From Asterionellopsis glacialis (taxonomy: Eukaryota > Bacillariophyta > Plagiogrammaphyceae > Rhaphoneidales > Asterionellopsidaceae), in the NCBI GenBank assembly GCA_014885115.2, contig WKLE02004436.1, forward strand, positions 1 through 59,702: a stretch of DNA of 59,702 nt. The letters are read 5' to 3'. Under the pieces are notes generated by a model. The model did no database searches and was not told the origin of the DNA. It saw only the letters and a list, made by a program, of their open reading frames with translations. Every line of letters begins with the position of its first letter. The first letter of the stretch is position 1. Positions 29,334 to 41,800 of the stretch are shown here, piece by piece. A program made the position numbers and the translations under genes.

Positions 29334-29554
29334 TGACGGACAGAGGTGTTTTCGGAAAGAAGAAATTGCGATGGTGTGCCCTGGATGTTTCTGTTGGAAT
29401 ATAACTGTTTAGCAAACAACACTATCTAATTGTTGTATGTGCCACAACAAACAATTTTCTGGAAAAAAGCATTGGTTGATTGTTGTTTCTTCATAATCCA
29501 AATCATACATCTTGTTGATTGTTGTTATTGTTTTTGTGCTTCCAAAGATCAAAA

Positions 29555-31177
29555 ATGACATCCCAAAGTTCCAACGCAGCTCGTCTTGCCCATCTTGTTC
29601 CCAACTTCAACTTATCCAATAGTAACCTTATTTCTCGAATGTTGGGCTTGGGGGAAACTGATCGTAAGAAGACCCCCAGGTACAGTAGCTGCCAGTTCGT
29701 TACTGTAAAACAGGTACCTGGTACTGTCTTCCCAAAAGGTCATACGTTTCGTGCTAATTATGCTAAGTGGGTTGGAAGGCCAGGCGCCAATCCAAAACTC
29801 AGAGAGCTGGCCCAAATCAAGTGACACAAAAGAACACTGTTCCGCGCAACCACCACGTCAAGAACAGTTGTCTTGAAAATCACTTTCTCGAAGATATGAA
29901 GATGTGAACCTCCGGTTGTGGCTTGTACATGATAAGCTCTTGTTTTGCAGCACTGATCAGTTACGAACAAGACCCTATCACCAACAAACAGATTAATTTT
30001 CTTTTAGCCGCCTGGTAACTCATGGAGACTGTTACTACCTTTGACGATTTGGACTGGTTCTTGGCTTCCGTGGGGGGCAAGGACGTCACTCCTCATCCTT
30101 CTTCTCGTCCCTCTCCATCAGGTACGTTGTTGCCTGAGTTTTCTACCCCTATGTCGGGTGTGTCTCTTTCCACGGGGGGTTGGTACACGTTCTTCTTCTT
30201 CTTCTTCTTTGTCTGTCGGGTCTGCCAACCTGGTAGGGGACTTTCATTGTGAGACTCCTACTTCTTTCTGCGGAGGAGCGATTGGAGGCAGTGGCGGTAA
30301 TCATTTCTGCTGCAGACCTGCCATGCGCTGCTCGACACAAGTCCATTGAACTTCAAAAGTGCACCTGCTTGGGGGCCATTTATACGTACGTGGGCAAAAT
30401 CCTAATCAAGCCCTTGGATCACCTGCGCTGGACATGAAATACCTACCGGTTGACGTCTCTTTGGAACAATTTGTTATGATTGAAAAATCCCCGGATGTTA
30501 TGATCACTTACTTTGATAACCTCATCACTCAAGCGGACAAACTCAAACAATTTTCCCCGTCGGGTGCACCATCGGATGATTTGTGGGAATCTGTCAAACT
30601 CCCTTTGGTAGAGGATCTTGAAGGAGCAAAGCACAAGGTGAAGAAGCCTTGAAAATTGTCCATTGGGGCTTTTCTCTTGGACTCCATTGGAACTATCCCT
30701 GTTGGAGCCCCCCGTATGACCACGATAAATGATTCTACGGATGATATGGACCTGGGAACAGAAGTAGATGCTGTAGCTGCAATATCCGCCACATGGAAAA
30801 ATATTAACATAAACTTCTCAGAAATCAAACAAGAGTTCCATTGCAGAAGTCAAGGTGAACAAGTGTATCGGGAGTCATTGACTCGAACGTTACAGGACTT
30901 GCAGGGCTCGTTAAACAACACTGAAGCGAAAGTGCAGCTGCTTGTTGTGCAAATAGGCGGTGACAAGAATACTAGTCTCAAAGGAATGTCTACTCTTTGG
31001 GAATCCATTCATGGCAATCAAGAACAATTGGGAGCACTTATGGGACAGATGGAGGAACAACGAAAGGATCAAGATGCATCTGCAAATGACCTAGATAATC
31101 TAGCAAGGTGAGTGTCTGTTTTGAAGGATAGCTTCACCAATCTCTCGAAATCCTATTCGAGGTTTAAGATTAAGTAG
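29555..31177 (+). pseudogene. Degenerate coding region, possibly gag-like or an unrecognised multi-exon gene
   Basis: Coding-like pieces on the plus strand: 29555-29824 (MTSQSSNAARLAHLVPNFN), 30022-30252 (FDDLDWFLASVGG), and one frame from 30359 to TAG 31175-31177. The last piece is interrupted only by TGA at 30650-30652 and 31109-31111 and has a coiled-coil-like C-terminus (LQDLQGSLNNTEAKVQLL). The second TGA overlaps AG|GTGAGT, a perfect splice donor, so an intron is an alternative to decay. No domain recognised. Confidence 0.4.
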
Positions 31178-31873
31178 GCTCGAGAACCCAGGTATCGTCA
31201 CAATATACCGTAACCAGGTAGTCTGCACAAGAGAAACAGATGAAAATAGATTTTCGCAACGTCATCTTTCACTCTTAAAATAGATTGGATAGCAAAACAT
31301 TCGTGGTACCCGGGGAACAGTAACCGGTTTTCAACATAATAAAAATCCACGGAAAAGTCATGAGAAAGAAGTTGGCTTTTAATAATACTGTACTATTTCT
31401 TCAATAAAGAGGAACTTATAAGGTAGTCCTACTTAAGAATTATTTTTGCATGGAGGTACCCTAAGTAAAACTAGAACCAGTATAGGTAAGTATTTGAGAA
31501 TGTAAATAAGATCTGAATGTTCCTGTAGTCGTAAACTCTAGATTAAATTTTAATATGCGTTAAATAGAAACACTTTCAGGAGAAAGAACGTTTTTAATCA
31601 GCAGATGATGTCAATAGGGAGGCAATTCTTAAGAATACGAAGTGACACATACTGTATTTTCAAATAAATTGTCATTTAATGAGCATCTTTGAGCAATCAA
31701 AAACATTATTTAACAGATTTTTATGCTTTCCATGTTTCAAAGTGGAATCCAAGTTCAGCTGGCGGCGGGCGAGGAATCTGATTTTCTCTTCTAAACTATC
31801 CTACACATATTTTTGTTCTTATTTTCGAAGTGGTTCATTAGCAAAAACGTTGAATACTGTTGGGTTTTAGACA
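31178..31873. other. AT-rich spacer
   Basis: About 700 bp. No credible gene or repeat seen. Confidence 0.45.
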
Positions 31874-32392
31874 ATGGACAACCATCACATGTTTCATTCC
31901 AAAAGTAAACCTTGTCACCCAAGAGGTGAGAGAAGACATTTAAAGTCATCGCAATCCCTATCCAAGAAGGCTTTGAAAAGGAATCGTAAGATGGTAGCGC
32001 AAGATTCGATGTATGTTCTCAAGAATACGGAGAAGAAAATCGATTTGTCATTACATCAAGGACAAGGACTGTCACGAGATCAACAACCTGAACTTCCGTT
32101 CAAAGTTGAACAAAAGTCAATCAAGGAAAATGAACCAGAAGAAGACCTTAGTATCAGTGATATTCCAGATGATGTACCTCGTACAATCATCTTTGAAACA
32201 CCAACGTCAGGGCGATCTCTCTGCAGTCCCCATAGTTCTAAGTACGACCCCCAAGAACAATCGTCTAATGATAATGGTAGGCAGAAAATAGAAGGCATGA
32301 TTGAGCATCGCAAAATACTTGATGCCTTGACAGAGAAATTGAAACATATTGAAGAAGCAAATGGTCACTTTTTTAAAAATAACAATGATTGA
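31874..32392 (+). CDS. Hypothetical hydrophilic protein
   Basis: 172-codon frame from ATG 31874. Rich in Ser, Lys, Gln and Glu, no membrane segment. A short acidic motif EEDLSISDIPDDVP near 95-108 and a C-terminal helix (ILDALTEKLKHIEEAN) are the only structured parts. A hairpin (32442-32460) lies 50 bp after the stop. No homologue recognised; may not be a real gene. Confidence 0.35.
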   Translation: MDNHHMFHSKSKPCHPRGERRHLKSSQSLSKKALKRNRKMVAQDSMYVLKNTEKKIDLSLHQGQGLSRDQQPELPFKVEQKSIKENEPEEDLSISDIPDDVPRTIIFETPTSGRSLCSPHSSKYDPQEQSSNDNGRQKIEGMIEHRKILDALTEKLKHIEEANGHFFKNNND

Positions 32393-34284
32393 ACTAATGA
32401 GGTTAAAAAATAATTTTGAGACAAACAAGGAACCCCAAGATCAGCAGCTATCAGCTGCTGTTGATATTTTATAATGGAAATAGAATGAAGAAATTGGAAG
32501 GCAGATGTGGTCTGGTCTATTTCGAAACACTTTAAAGAGCTTGACCAATGCTCTTTGGTATTTATTATCCGAAAATAGAAAGCTTTCCAAGTAATTGATA
32601 TTAATGTTTCTAAAATCTATTCATAAAGCAACCATTCATGCCAACATCTCATTTTTTTTCTTTGGTTTCACAAATCGATGTATCGATGTGTGGTTTCATC
32701 TCGTCTATCCTTCCTGTTGGATTCTCACTGTGTTGAACCTTTACCAGGTAAGCATTTTTCACTCTTGCAGGCTGCCTCAGACGAAGCATACTACTGTATT
32801 TTCTCATTGAAAAAACAAAAACAAAACAAGAATCTCGCTTGCTTACCAAAAGGTACGTACAGTCAGTACTGCCAGTACCTGGTAAGTTGTTTATCTTCAA
32901 ACAAAAATACATAGGAATGAATATCAGTATTATTGTAAACGAAATGGGTGAAATGGAGGCTTCGAAGAAAAAGACTATCCTCATTACTGGACCAAAAACC
33001 CCACTAAAAAGAATACTGACGGCGGTTAGAGTACAGACATTTTGATGTTGCCTGAAGGAAACTGCATACAACATTGATCGTATATTTTTATTACTGTACT
33101 TCATAATCTGCGCCACTTCGCTTCTCCTTCCTTATATAGACTGCCTTTTCTAATATTGCATAACATTGAAAAAGATTTCTTCTCTTTCCTGCATATCAAC
33201 AGTAGGGGGGGAGGGTTAGGGTAGCAGGTCTATCCTACTAGTCATGACCAATGCATGATTTGTCATGACTCTCTCTTCAACCTTGCCAATTAATAATGTA
33301 TCTGGTAAGAAAATATCAGATACTTGACTTCAAGCTTTTTTATTTTCACTATTGATCCCTATTGTTTTTCTAATAGAAGGCATAGGTACTGTAATAGGCA
33401 ACAGAAGATGATGATGTTGAGTTCTCGAATTTTCTTGAAAACAGCGGCTATGTAGGAATATTATTTCTCTCGCTTACGGTCGTTACCAGACCAAGACTGG
33501 ACCAAATCGATAATTATGATTATTATTTTTATCTGGCTTACGTTCGTGACCAGACCAAGACTGGACCAAATTGATAATTATGATCTCTATAAGTAAATCA
33601 TGTAATTAACGCATATCCACACATATGTGATTTTCGAATACTGTATTCTCCGCTTGAAAAGAAGAAGTGTTTTTACGACCAAATAATACAGTACTAATTA
33701 CTACTGTGTAGTTTATTTCGTAACGGTTTTCAACGTCTATTTACTCCCTTGCGTTGTACACTTCTTTACATGCGATTTTCCGAAAAAATCATGTGAAAAG
33801 GAGTGTTTTGAGCTTTCCGTTTTTTTTTTTTCTTTCTCTTTTTTGGGGGTCAACCGCCACCGAGGGCACCGCCCCCCCTCGTGTTCAAAAGAACTAAAAA
33901 AAACTTTATTGGCGGCTTCCGCTGCAGGGTACGAGTACTTCTATTCGAACAACATCATTTTCTTGAATCGCTGGCGGCGCCTTCCGGCTTTGAAAGAATA
34001 TTCCACTTTTATCCCGTCCTGGGTATTATTAACCACCTTTCAACTTTAACGTTCAACGAAGACCGGCTTTTGTGAGACAGAGAGACTTGCTACACTGGAA
34101 ACTAGGACAAGACAGCAGAATAGAAAGAGATAGAACGGATCATTGGCGATTGAAACTATACAAACAGTCAGGATCGCAGTCCATCATAATATTAGATCAT
34201 TACATATCTTGTATCTTCGCATTCGACATACCAGAAAATAAAAACATTCATTCATTAGAGTCCCATTATCAATTATTAGTCATT
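32393..34284. other. Long intergenic region with a direct repeat
   Basis: About 1.9 kb. It holds a small hairpin (32442-32460), TACCTGGTA-type palindromes near 32850-32885 and the 50-bp direct repeat at 33471-33584. A GC-rich patch with GGCGGCGCC (about 33970) lies upstream of the PP2C gene. A 155-codon minus-strand frame (32649-33116) has no coding character. Confidence 0.45.
33471..33584 (+). repeat. Two-copy 50-bp direct repeat
   Basis: Copies at 33471-33520 and 33535-33584, each (C/G)GCTTACG.TCGT.ACCAGA followed by CCAAGACTGGACCAAAT(C/T)G and ATAATTATGAT, with a few mismatches and a 14-bp spacer. Confidence 0.85.
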
Positions 34285-35199
34285 ATGATTGTAAGCTTTG
34301 CAGAAGAAATGAATCCTACGAAACGGAACAATATGGAAGATACGCATGCTGTCGAACCTAATTTGTTACCGAATGTAGACTTTGTCGGTGTTTATGATGG
34401 ACATGGTGGACGTGATATTGCAGATTTTGTGGAATCAGCCTTGCATGAAAACATCAAGGAAGAATTACTGCACCAAGATGACAACTATGACGAAGATGAG
34501 GAGAATGAGATCGATAACGGCTTATTACAAAAACAACAACAGGTCAACGAAAAGCGAAATGAAAACGAAGGAGCTTCCATAGAAGAACGGATTGAACGTG
34601 CCTTCCTCATTACAGATATTCAAAGTCACATGGCGGGATTAACAACGTCTGGTGCAACAGCAGCAATTTGTCTTATTGATCGACGTTGTCCAAGAAAAGG
34701 ATTGTCAGATGATCCGTCATTATCATCATCTTCGGATAAGGTCACACTGTATGGGGCCAATGTAGGTGATGCTCGTGTCGTATTGTATCACGAAAACGCA
34801 CCCACACGGCTTACACATGACCATAAAAGTGATTCACCTGAAGAAGAAAAACGGATACAAGATGCTGGTGGATTTGTCTTGCGAGGGCGCGTTTTGGGTA
34901 TATTAGCCGTCGCACGATCCTTTGGTGATCATGGGATGAAACAATTTGTCATTGGTAAACCATACGTATCTAAAACAGAAATCACGTTACGACACGATGC
35001 TGATGGGGATTCAGATACATTCTGCATTTGTGCGTGTGATGGATTATGGGATGTATTGTCAGATCAGCAAGCTTGTGATTTTGTTTTGGGATGTTTGAAG
35101 AAAAAAGTTACACGCGATCATGTTGCACAAAAACTATGTGATGAAGCTATCAGATTGGGAAGTACAGACAACATTACAGTGATTGTATCATGGTTGTAG
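34285..35199 (+). CDS. PP2C-family serine/threonine protein phosphatase
   Basis: 304 residues. The frame is open further upstream but only from a GTG, so ATG 34285 is taken; it starts directly at the PP2C fold. Metal-coordinating motifs are all present: RNNMEDTHAV, VYDGHGGRD, ACDGLWDVLS and STDNITVIV. Also seen are GATAAI, ANVGDARVVL, LTHDHKSDSPEE..RI..AGG and LAVARSFGDH. PP2C enzymes are Mn/Mg-dependent monomeric phosphatases. An acidic, Gln-rich insertion (about 60-100) lies between the first two strands. No targeting signal or membrane segment, so cytosolic or nuclear. Subfamily and substrate not determinable. Confidence 0.93.
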   Translation: MIVSFAEEMNPTKRNNMEDTHAVEPNLLPNVDFVGVYDGHGGRDIADFVESALHENIKEELLHQDDNYDEDEENEIDNGLLQKQQQVNEKRNENEGASIEERIERAFLITDIQSHMAGLTTSGATAAICLIDRRCPRKGLSDDPSLSSSSDKVTLYGANVGDARVVLYHENAPTRLTHDHKSDSPEEEKRIQDAGGFVLRGRVLGILAVARSFGDHGMKQFVIGKPYVSKTEITLRHDADGDSDTFCICACDGLWDVLSDQQACDFVLGCLKKKVTRDHVAQKLCDEAIRLGSTDNITVIVSWL

Positions 35200-35378
35200 T
35201 ATAGATAAAAAAGAAGTCTTTTACTGTTGGTTGCTAAAATAGAGATGATACAGTGTTCGCCAATAGTGTATTAAAAAGTAAATAATGTTCACTGACACCA
35301 ACCTAGAATAGTTCATTTTGATCCTTTGCACATTCTTAAGAGAAGTCATCAAAGAGTTAGGCTTTGTCTCGTACTTTT

Positions 35379-38072
35379 TCACACCACGATGGACGCCCTA
35401 CTCTTGACTTCAGGTGTCAACTCTCCTACAACATGTACCGCAAAGAACAGTCCTGACTTGTAGAGAGCAGATTTTGTGGTTGAAAATGCAGTCATGGATG
35501 GACTGTCTTCAATAATTTCACGTATACATAGTTGCCCATCAATGGTGGGACATTTCAATTCCACAGCAACATATGCACCTTTACCAAACTGTAAAATATC
35601 ATCTCGAAGATTAGGTGTATCATTGGGATCATACAAACTTTTCATCATTTTGTAAGTGCCTGCTTCTACATTTTGGATAGAATGGACGTTGTGTTGATTT
35701 CCAATAGCTTGTACAAGAGCTTTAATAAAGGTGGCATTGCTAGATACAACCACTGCAGGTGTCAATGTCCTTGCAAAGTAAAAATCAATAATTTGTGACA
35801 ATTCTGATAATGTAGACGATGAAACAGATCCTTTCCAACAAGAGTCAGCGGCGGCGGCAGCAGCAGTAATTTCTTTCATTGCCTTTCCTACACGTTCATC
35901 AAATACTTGTGGAACAATAGGAAATAAATTTTCCATTGTCCCTACCTTTAAATCAATAGATTGGTCTCCAACATTCACAGTACACAACTGACTTTCGTTA
36001 TCGTTTTGTACTACATTCGCATGGATAGCCGTAGTTGTTGAATTGTTCGTTGTATTTTTTGTCATTAATGCACAAATATAAAATGCAATCATACGTAAAT
36101 GACGTACTAATGGACGAGTATCACCTGTACCCAAGGAAATGTTTAATTTTGTGGTAAAGGTACTTATAGTTGGAAATCGATCTTGTATACATTGTTTCAA
36201 ATAACAATGTGCAAATAGTATTCGATCTTTTCCATCTACAGCTGTCATGTGTATACATTGAAGATTCGAAAACATTTCTAATCGTTCAAGGGCTTCCTTA
36301 CAGGGTGTATCCAATACATAATTGGATGTAAATAGAGGTATCAAGGTGGCATCTCCTGATATACCACGTTTCGTTGAATTGCGTGGTGGTGCTGTACCAG
36401 TTCCCGTTCGGCCTCTTGATGATTCAGATGATTTGTATTGACTTTTACGTCCTGAAAAACGTTGACTGATGAGCTGGGATGTTTTCAATTGATTTGGATT
36501 TGCATCTACAAGATTAGATGGCATTTCTTCTAAATCAATCACCACTAATCCCGGTTTACTTTGTGTCATGGACATGCGACGTCCCTGGATAATACTCATG
36601 ACACTTAAATCATTGTTGTTAGGACGTAGCTCTAATTCTAACTCTAAATCACATTGGGGTTTGTTCAAATTCTGTTTCACGAATCGTACCAATAATTCTG
36701 GATCCATACAACGTTCAATTGTTTCATGTAACGCAGGTGTAAAGTTTCTAACCAAGGATGATTTCCCTGATCCAGCCTTACCGTACAAATAAAAGGATAA
36801 GGGATACGTAGGTGTAAAGTGTGCATTCAATAAGACAGGAATGTTTGGATCTTGTTGTATAATTCCAGAGACAAAGTATTTCTCTAATTCAGGTGAGAGT
36901 TGTTGTTTTAATTTGCATGTTGCAAAGTATCCATGTCGTAATAAATTATCCCAAAAGGTTACCATCATGATTTGTACAACTCCATGGACACCATGATCTA
37001 TCAGTTCACTTACACACGGTGTAAATGTAAATTGCGGTGGTTTGGAATAATCTAATTCAGAATCATACAAGTAAACAGTGATACGTTCATATTTAGGTAA
37101 ATGACTTTTTTTGAAATACACATCCTTGATACAACACTTTTGTGATTGCATAAAAAGTTGAACGTATACATTTGCCAATGTCGAATTCCATATGGTTAAA
37201 CGTTCGTACTCCCGTTCCAATTGCTCCACACGTACACCACGATCTATTTGAACAACAAGGGATATTAATTGCTGAAGCCGTTCGGATATATTAGTTTTGG
37301 TAAGTTGATTGTGTTCCGAAAAAGTTGTCACGAATTTTTCGATACTACTATTGCTGCTATTGCTGTTGCAATCCTCATCTGTGGATGATACGTCTTGAGG
37401 TGGTGATTGCTGTTGCTGTTGTTGAACTTTCATGGCCAGAGATTGACATATTTGTTCATATTCCACCATGTGTGTATTTACTGTTGTATCTTGACTAGCC
37501 TTGGGACAAATTTGTCGAATACGTTGACAAAATACTAAAAAACAATAGATATGTTGAAAGTTGGATGTATAACATTGTTCAATTGTGGTTTGATGAGGAT
37601 GCATACCCAACATGGTAATGAGGAATTCTTTCCCTTTCTGAATGTCCATCATTGTGAAAGTCTCCTTGTTTACAGTACAAGAATCTTTGTAAATGGATAA
37701 TGCTGCTCGCGGTGATGTAATCACAGATGTACGAAATCCATAATGATTGAATAAATTGCGTACCTTTTGTAAATCATTCCCTGTCGGAGTGAATGATTCA
37801 GTATGGAACCCTTTTGGAAGTACTTCATTATTTTTTTGAAAAAGTAGGTTGGAACATGTTGTGAATTCATCACCTTTTGTGGTACTTTCAGTAGTATCAT
37901 CAGTCGTTATTATTGTTTCGGTTGTTGCAGTTTCCGTTACTGTCGTTACAGTTGTGTCGTCATCATGAAGTGTCTTGATTCGTTTTGGTGCTGGTGATGG
38001 ATCATCATGATGAGTCATTGTACTGGTGACTTGCAAATCTTGTTTTGATGTGTTGGTAGGAGTATCGTCCAT
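35379..38072 (-). CDS. Large AAA+-like P-loop ATPase of unknown family
   Basis: 897 residues, one exon, ATG 38072. It starts with a Thr-rich disordered region (about 1-70). A Walker A GKAGSGKSS lies at 431-439 (preceded by FYLYGK), and GLVVIDLEEMP downstream could be Walker B. A sensor-1-like TSN in LIPLFTSNYVLD and a following ALERLEMFSNLQCIHM could be the Arg-finger region. The order suggests an AAA+ or helicase-like ATPase. A Ser/Arg/Thr-rich loop separates B and sensor 1. The N-terminal 350 residues and C-terminal 250 have no motif I recognise. No homologue can be named; it may be a lineage-specific protein. Confidence 0.7.
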   Translation of the reverse strand: MDDTPTNTSKQDLQVTSTMTHHDDPSPAPKRIKTLHDDDTTVTTVTETATTETIITTDDTTESTTKGDEFTTCSNLLFQKNNEVLPKGFHTESFTPTGNDLQKVRNLFNHYGFRTSVITSPRAALSIYKDSCTVNKETFTMMDIQKGKEFLITMLGMHPHQTTIEQCYTSNFQHIYCFLVFCQRIRQICPKASQDTTVNTHMVEYEQICQSLAMKVQQQQQQSPPQDVSSTDEDCNSNSSNSSIEKFVTTFSEHNQLTKTNISERLQQLISLVVQIDRGVRVEQLEREYERLTIWNSTLANVYVQLFMQSQKCCIKDVYFKKSHLPKYERITVYLYDSELDYSKPPQFTFTPCVSELIDHGVHGVVQIMMVTFWDNLLRHGYFATCKLKQQLSPELEKYFVSGIIQQDPNIPVLLNAHFTPTYPLSFYLYGKAGSGKSSLVRNFTPALHETIERCMDPELLVRFVKQNLNKPQCDLELELELRPNNNDLSVMSIIQGRRMSMTQSKPGLVVIDLEEMPSNLVDANPNQLKTSQLISQRFSGRKSQYKSSESSRGRTGTGTAPPRNSTKRGISGDATLIPLFTSNYVLDTPCKEALERLEMFSNLQCIHMTAVDGKDRILFAHCYLKQCIQDRFPTISTFTTKLNISLGTGDTRPLVRHLRMIAFYICALMTKNTTNNSTTTAIHANVVQNDNESQLCTVNVGDQSIDLKVGTMENLFPIVPQVFDERVGKAMKEITAAAAAADSCWKGSVSSSTLSELSQIIDFYFARTLTPAVVVSSNATFIKALVQAIGNQHNVHSIQNVEAGTYKMMKSLYDPNDTPNLRDDILQFGKGAYVAVELKCPTIDGQLCIREIIEDSPSMTAFSTTKSALYKSGLFFAVHVVGELTPEVKSRASIVV

Positions 38073-38808
38073 TGTGTTTGATATTTACAAAAAGAAAATT
38101 CAAAGACGCATGTAGTAAAAGAAAGTATACCGTATCGAAAGAAGAAAAATGGAGATATAAATTGAATTATTTGGAATGCCTTTGCAACTGACAACAGATG
38201 TGATGGTTGACGGTGTGTCTTGAGTTTCACAAGATTCAAAATGGTTGTCAGAAATGTTTGTGTGGCATGTGACAATGATGTATGTGGTGGTGATCTGTGA
38301 GATCTTGGGGTGTTGGTGTGTCTTTGTGTTCTCGTTTCAATTTATTAGAGTTAAAATTCAGTGTTTCGAGTTCGCACTCGAGATTAGAATATTGTATGTG
38401 TGAATATCCAATGAGCAACATATGTGAGAATATTTGAGTAGAAAAGCTATAGGAATAAAGGTGGAAATGATACTATTGTTGGCTTGTAAACTACGCCAAC
38501 GGAAAAATTCTAACGGTCGTCTGTGGATGCTTCTGTTTTGATCCTCCGAACTTGTGCCAACATACATCGTTTCTTTCAAAAATATCGAGCGTGGATGCTT
38601 GATGGAACGCACTGGACAGACTGCATGCACCGTAATGGTACCGTCAAGCACAGCGACCCAACACACACAAATTCCAACAGCTATTTAAAATTGATCACCG
38701 TGACCTCTTTCCTAACCATTCCTATTGACCATCGCCCATGACAGTATTTTTTAGCTAAAGAGAAAGAGAGAAAGGCATTATAAGACGATATATGATCTAT
38801 ATTAGAAA
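38073..38808. other. Divergent intergenic region
   Basis: About 735 bp between the ATPase and the channel gene. Both start here, so two promoters are expected. No RNA gene or repeat seen. Confidence 0.5.
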
Positions 38809-41800
38809 ATGGCGACAATACCTACGCAATATGAAAATGATCCTTTACCATTCCAACTTCCACAATGGATGTTTGATTTACATGAATATCGAAAGAATCT
38901 GATATTGACACATTTAGAACCAATTGTAGTGAAATACTTTGGACCCTTAGAAGAAGAACGACAGAATGAAACAATAACAGACAACAATCTCATGATGATG
39001 GATAGTTATGGTAACACTGATCATGTGGATTTTCAACATCGTCGTCTTGGTTTCTTACCAAGTTATGTGGAAGACGTGGGTTCCTTCCATGAATCTTCCA
39101 TGAGTTTTGCATCCTTGGCGATGCTTGTCATGGTAATGAGTTGTTTGTTTTTAGTATTTGTCAGTTGTTTTTATCATAATCAAAAGACAAGTCCATTGTT
39201 TATCAGTCCACGACGACATCGATTACCCAAGTTAGTACCACCACCTTTACCCGTCGACGGTTTCTTTAGCTGGGTGAGGGTGTGTTTCTTTTTAGACGAT
39301 GAAGAAATTATCAACCGCGTGGGATATGATTCACTAATCTTTTTACGATTCCATCGGTTGGCCTTGCGGTGTATTGTCAAAATGTCCTTATTTTCCTTTG
39401 TTGTCATTATACCACTTAACTTTACGGGAGGTGGTCATGCCAATGCAAGTGATTTGAAGGGTTATGTGGGGTCTTTGCTGTTTACCGACTTTTTACGATT
39501 TACCATGGCCAATGTTAGTGGTGGATCACCACGATTATGGGTCCATTGCTTTGCTGCCTACCTTCTGACGGGGATTGTTGTACGAGAATTATTAATTGAG
39601 TACGAAGCCTTTAATGCCATTCGTCATCGATACTTGCTAAGTCGTGAACCACATTTACGCAGTGTCTTGGTGACCAACATACCACGACATTTACGTGCCC
39701 CAGGTAAAATTGACAATTACTTTCGTCACGTGTATCCAAATGCTGTGAAATCAGTCACCATGTGTCAAAATTTAATTCGATTAGAATCGCTCATTAAACA
39801 ACGGACGGATATGTTGGCAATTATTGAACGGCAGGTATTACTCCTCTGTCGGTCTGAAAAACGAAAGTTATTTCAATACAGTCGCATTGAAAGTTGTACT
39901 TCCAACCTCATGTCTTGTGGATGTTTAGAAGATTTAGGTGTCATTGATGGGACGCAAGAACGACTCACCAGATTGTATAGTCGACTTGAAGAATTAAATG
40001 ATGAAATCGAACAAGAACAACGTCGTCGTCGCCGTGTCATGAAACGATTAGATAAAATGGAAGCATGGGATGGAAGACGTGACATTGATTATTTGTTGGC
40101 ATCACCATTCTTGACAGATGATCCAAAGCAACGACAAATACTTGGGTTAGGGAATGAAGGTAATCAATACCTACCACCCACCATTGGTGCTCCTCGTAAA
40201 TCTGATGGGTCCTTGCATGATATGGTCAACAGCACCACTGGTGATTCCAGTTCTCATGTTACCTTTGCTGAATCAGTACAACAGCATCCATCACAATTAC
40301 AATCGAATGGACCTGTACTGCGATCACAGTCACCTACACCTTCTATGATGCCAGATGTGTCTGTCCCTGTTACAGATAATGAAGGAGATGGTATTATGAA
40401 GGGAGATGATAGTAGCAAAAGAAAATCAAAGAAACCGTTTCAAAGAGCCAAACAAGCCATTCGAAGATATTCGAGACTTGCACGAGAGGTTACATTCTTT
40501 GGTCGTCGTATGGAATCCAATGCTCCTCAACCGTCTGACCTTGGCCGTGCTCATATTGAGGCTCATACGAATGAAGTTACGGACAAGGCATTTGTCACCA
40601 TGAATACATTTACGGCGTCAACCATTGCTATTCAGTCTATGCATTCCTCACGACCAGGATCTATGCAAGTGGCAACTGCACCTGAACCTCGAGATATATT
40701 GTGGGAAAACATATACGTATCCAAGGGTGCACATCGGACTCGATCCTATGTAGGGGAAGCATTAGTTCTTCTCATTATTGGATTTTATGTCTTACCCATG
40801 GCCATTATCTCTCTACTTGTCAGTGAATCAGCATTGGTATCGTCGTCACCACGATTGGCTCAGTTAGCCGAAGCTTCTGCATTTTTTTACAGTGCTATAG
40901 CTGTCGTACAACCATTATGTATCGTATCACTTCAACAACTTTTGCCACCCTTATTTATTTTGATTGGTAAGGCTGAAGGTATGCTGTCCTTCAGTGGTGT
41001 ACAACAGCGAGCATTTTCACGATACTTTTTATTCCAAGTGATTAATGTATTTTTAGTCACAACGATTGCTGGGTCAATCTTTGATACGATTGCGATAATT
41101 GTGGAAAATCCAGAAGCGGCCTTTGAGATGTTAGGGAACTCTCTTCCAAGGTTGTCATCCTTCTTTATAACTCTTGTGACTATTAAAACCTTTGTTGGAC
41201 TTGGTATGGAATTGGTCCGAACAATGAGTATAGTTCAAGCATCGTTGCGATACATACTGTTTCCCAACTCTACGTTACGAGCACAACGGAGTGTTCGATT
41301 GGGGATGAGAGCTATAGATGATCCTGGATGGTTCGCTTTTCACAAAATTTTGGCACAAGATATGCTTGTGGTTGTGATTAGTGTGGTATTTGCAGTTGTG
41401 GCACCATTGGTATTGCTCCCCTGTGCCGTATTTTGTTTGTTCAGTCGCATCATGTGGACACACCATCATTTGTACGTCTATGAAAGTGTCTTTGAAACAG
41501 GAGGTCAATTTTGGCCCAAGATATTCCGTCGGTTCGTCTTTGGTTTGATTATTGCACAAATGACAATTACAGGTCAATTTATTTTAAAGGAAGCAAGACA
41601 TGAAGCCTATGCTACGATTGCACTCATGTTTTTAACGTATTTTTTCCTTCGATCCACTCGAGCACGGTATGACCCATCCAGTTCAACACTGCCTCTTGAA
41701 GTGGCTACCATTATGGATATATCTATTGCACAAGAAAAGGAAGAAGCCATGCGTCGACAAAATCAGCAATACCAGCAGCAAATGTCATCATCACCAACAA

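Noticed and set aside
32649..33116. 155-codon minus-strand frame
   Set aside because: Mixed composition, no motif, covers palindromic spacer; likely chance.
33205..33235. GGGTTAGGG resembling a telomere repeat
   Set aside because: Only one TTAGGG unit; no tandem array.
33843..34075. Two overlapping plus-strand frames and an open stretch before PP2C
   Set aside because: The in-frame extension has only a GTG start and no conservation pattern; the PP2C fold starts at ATG 34285.
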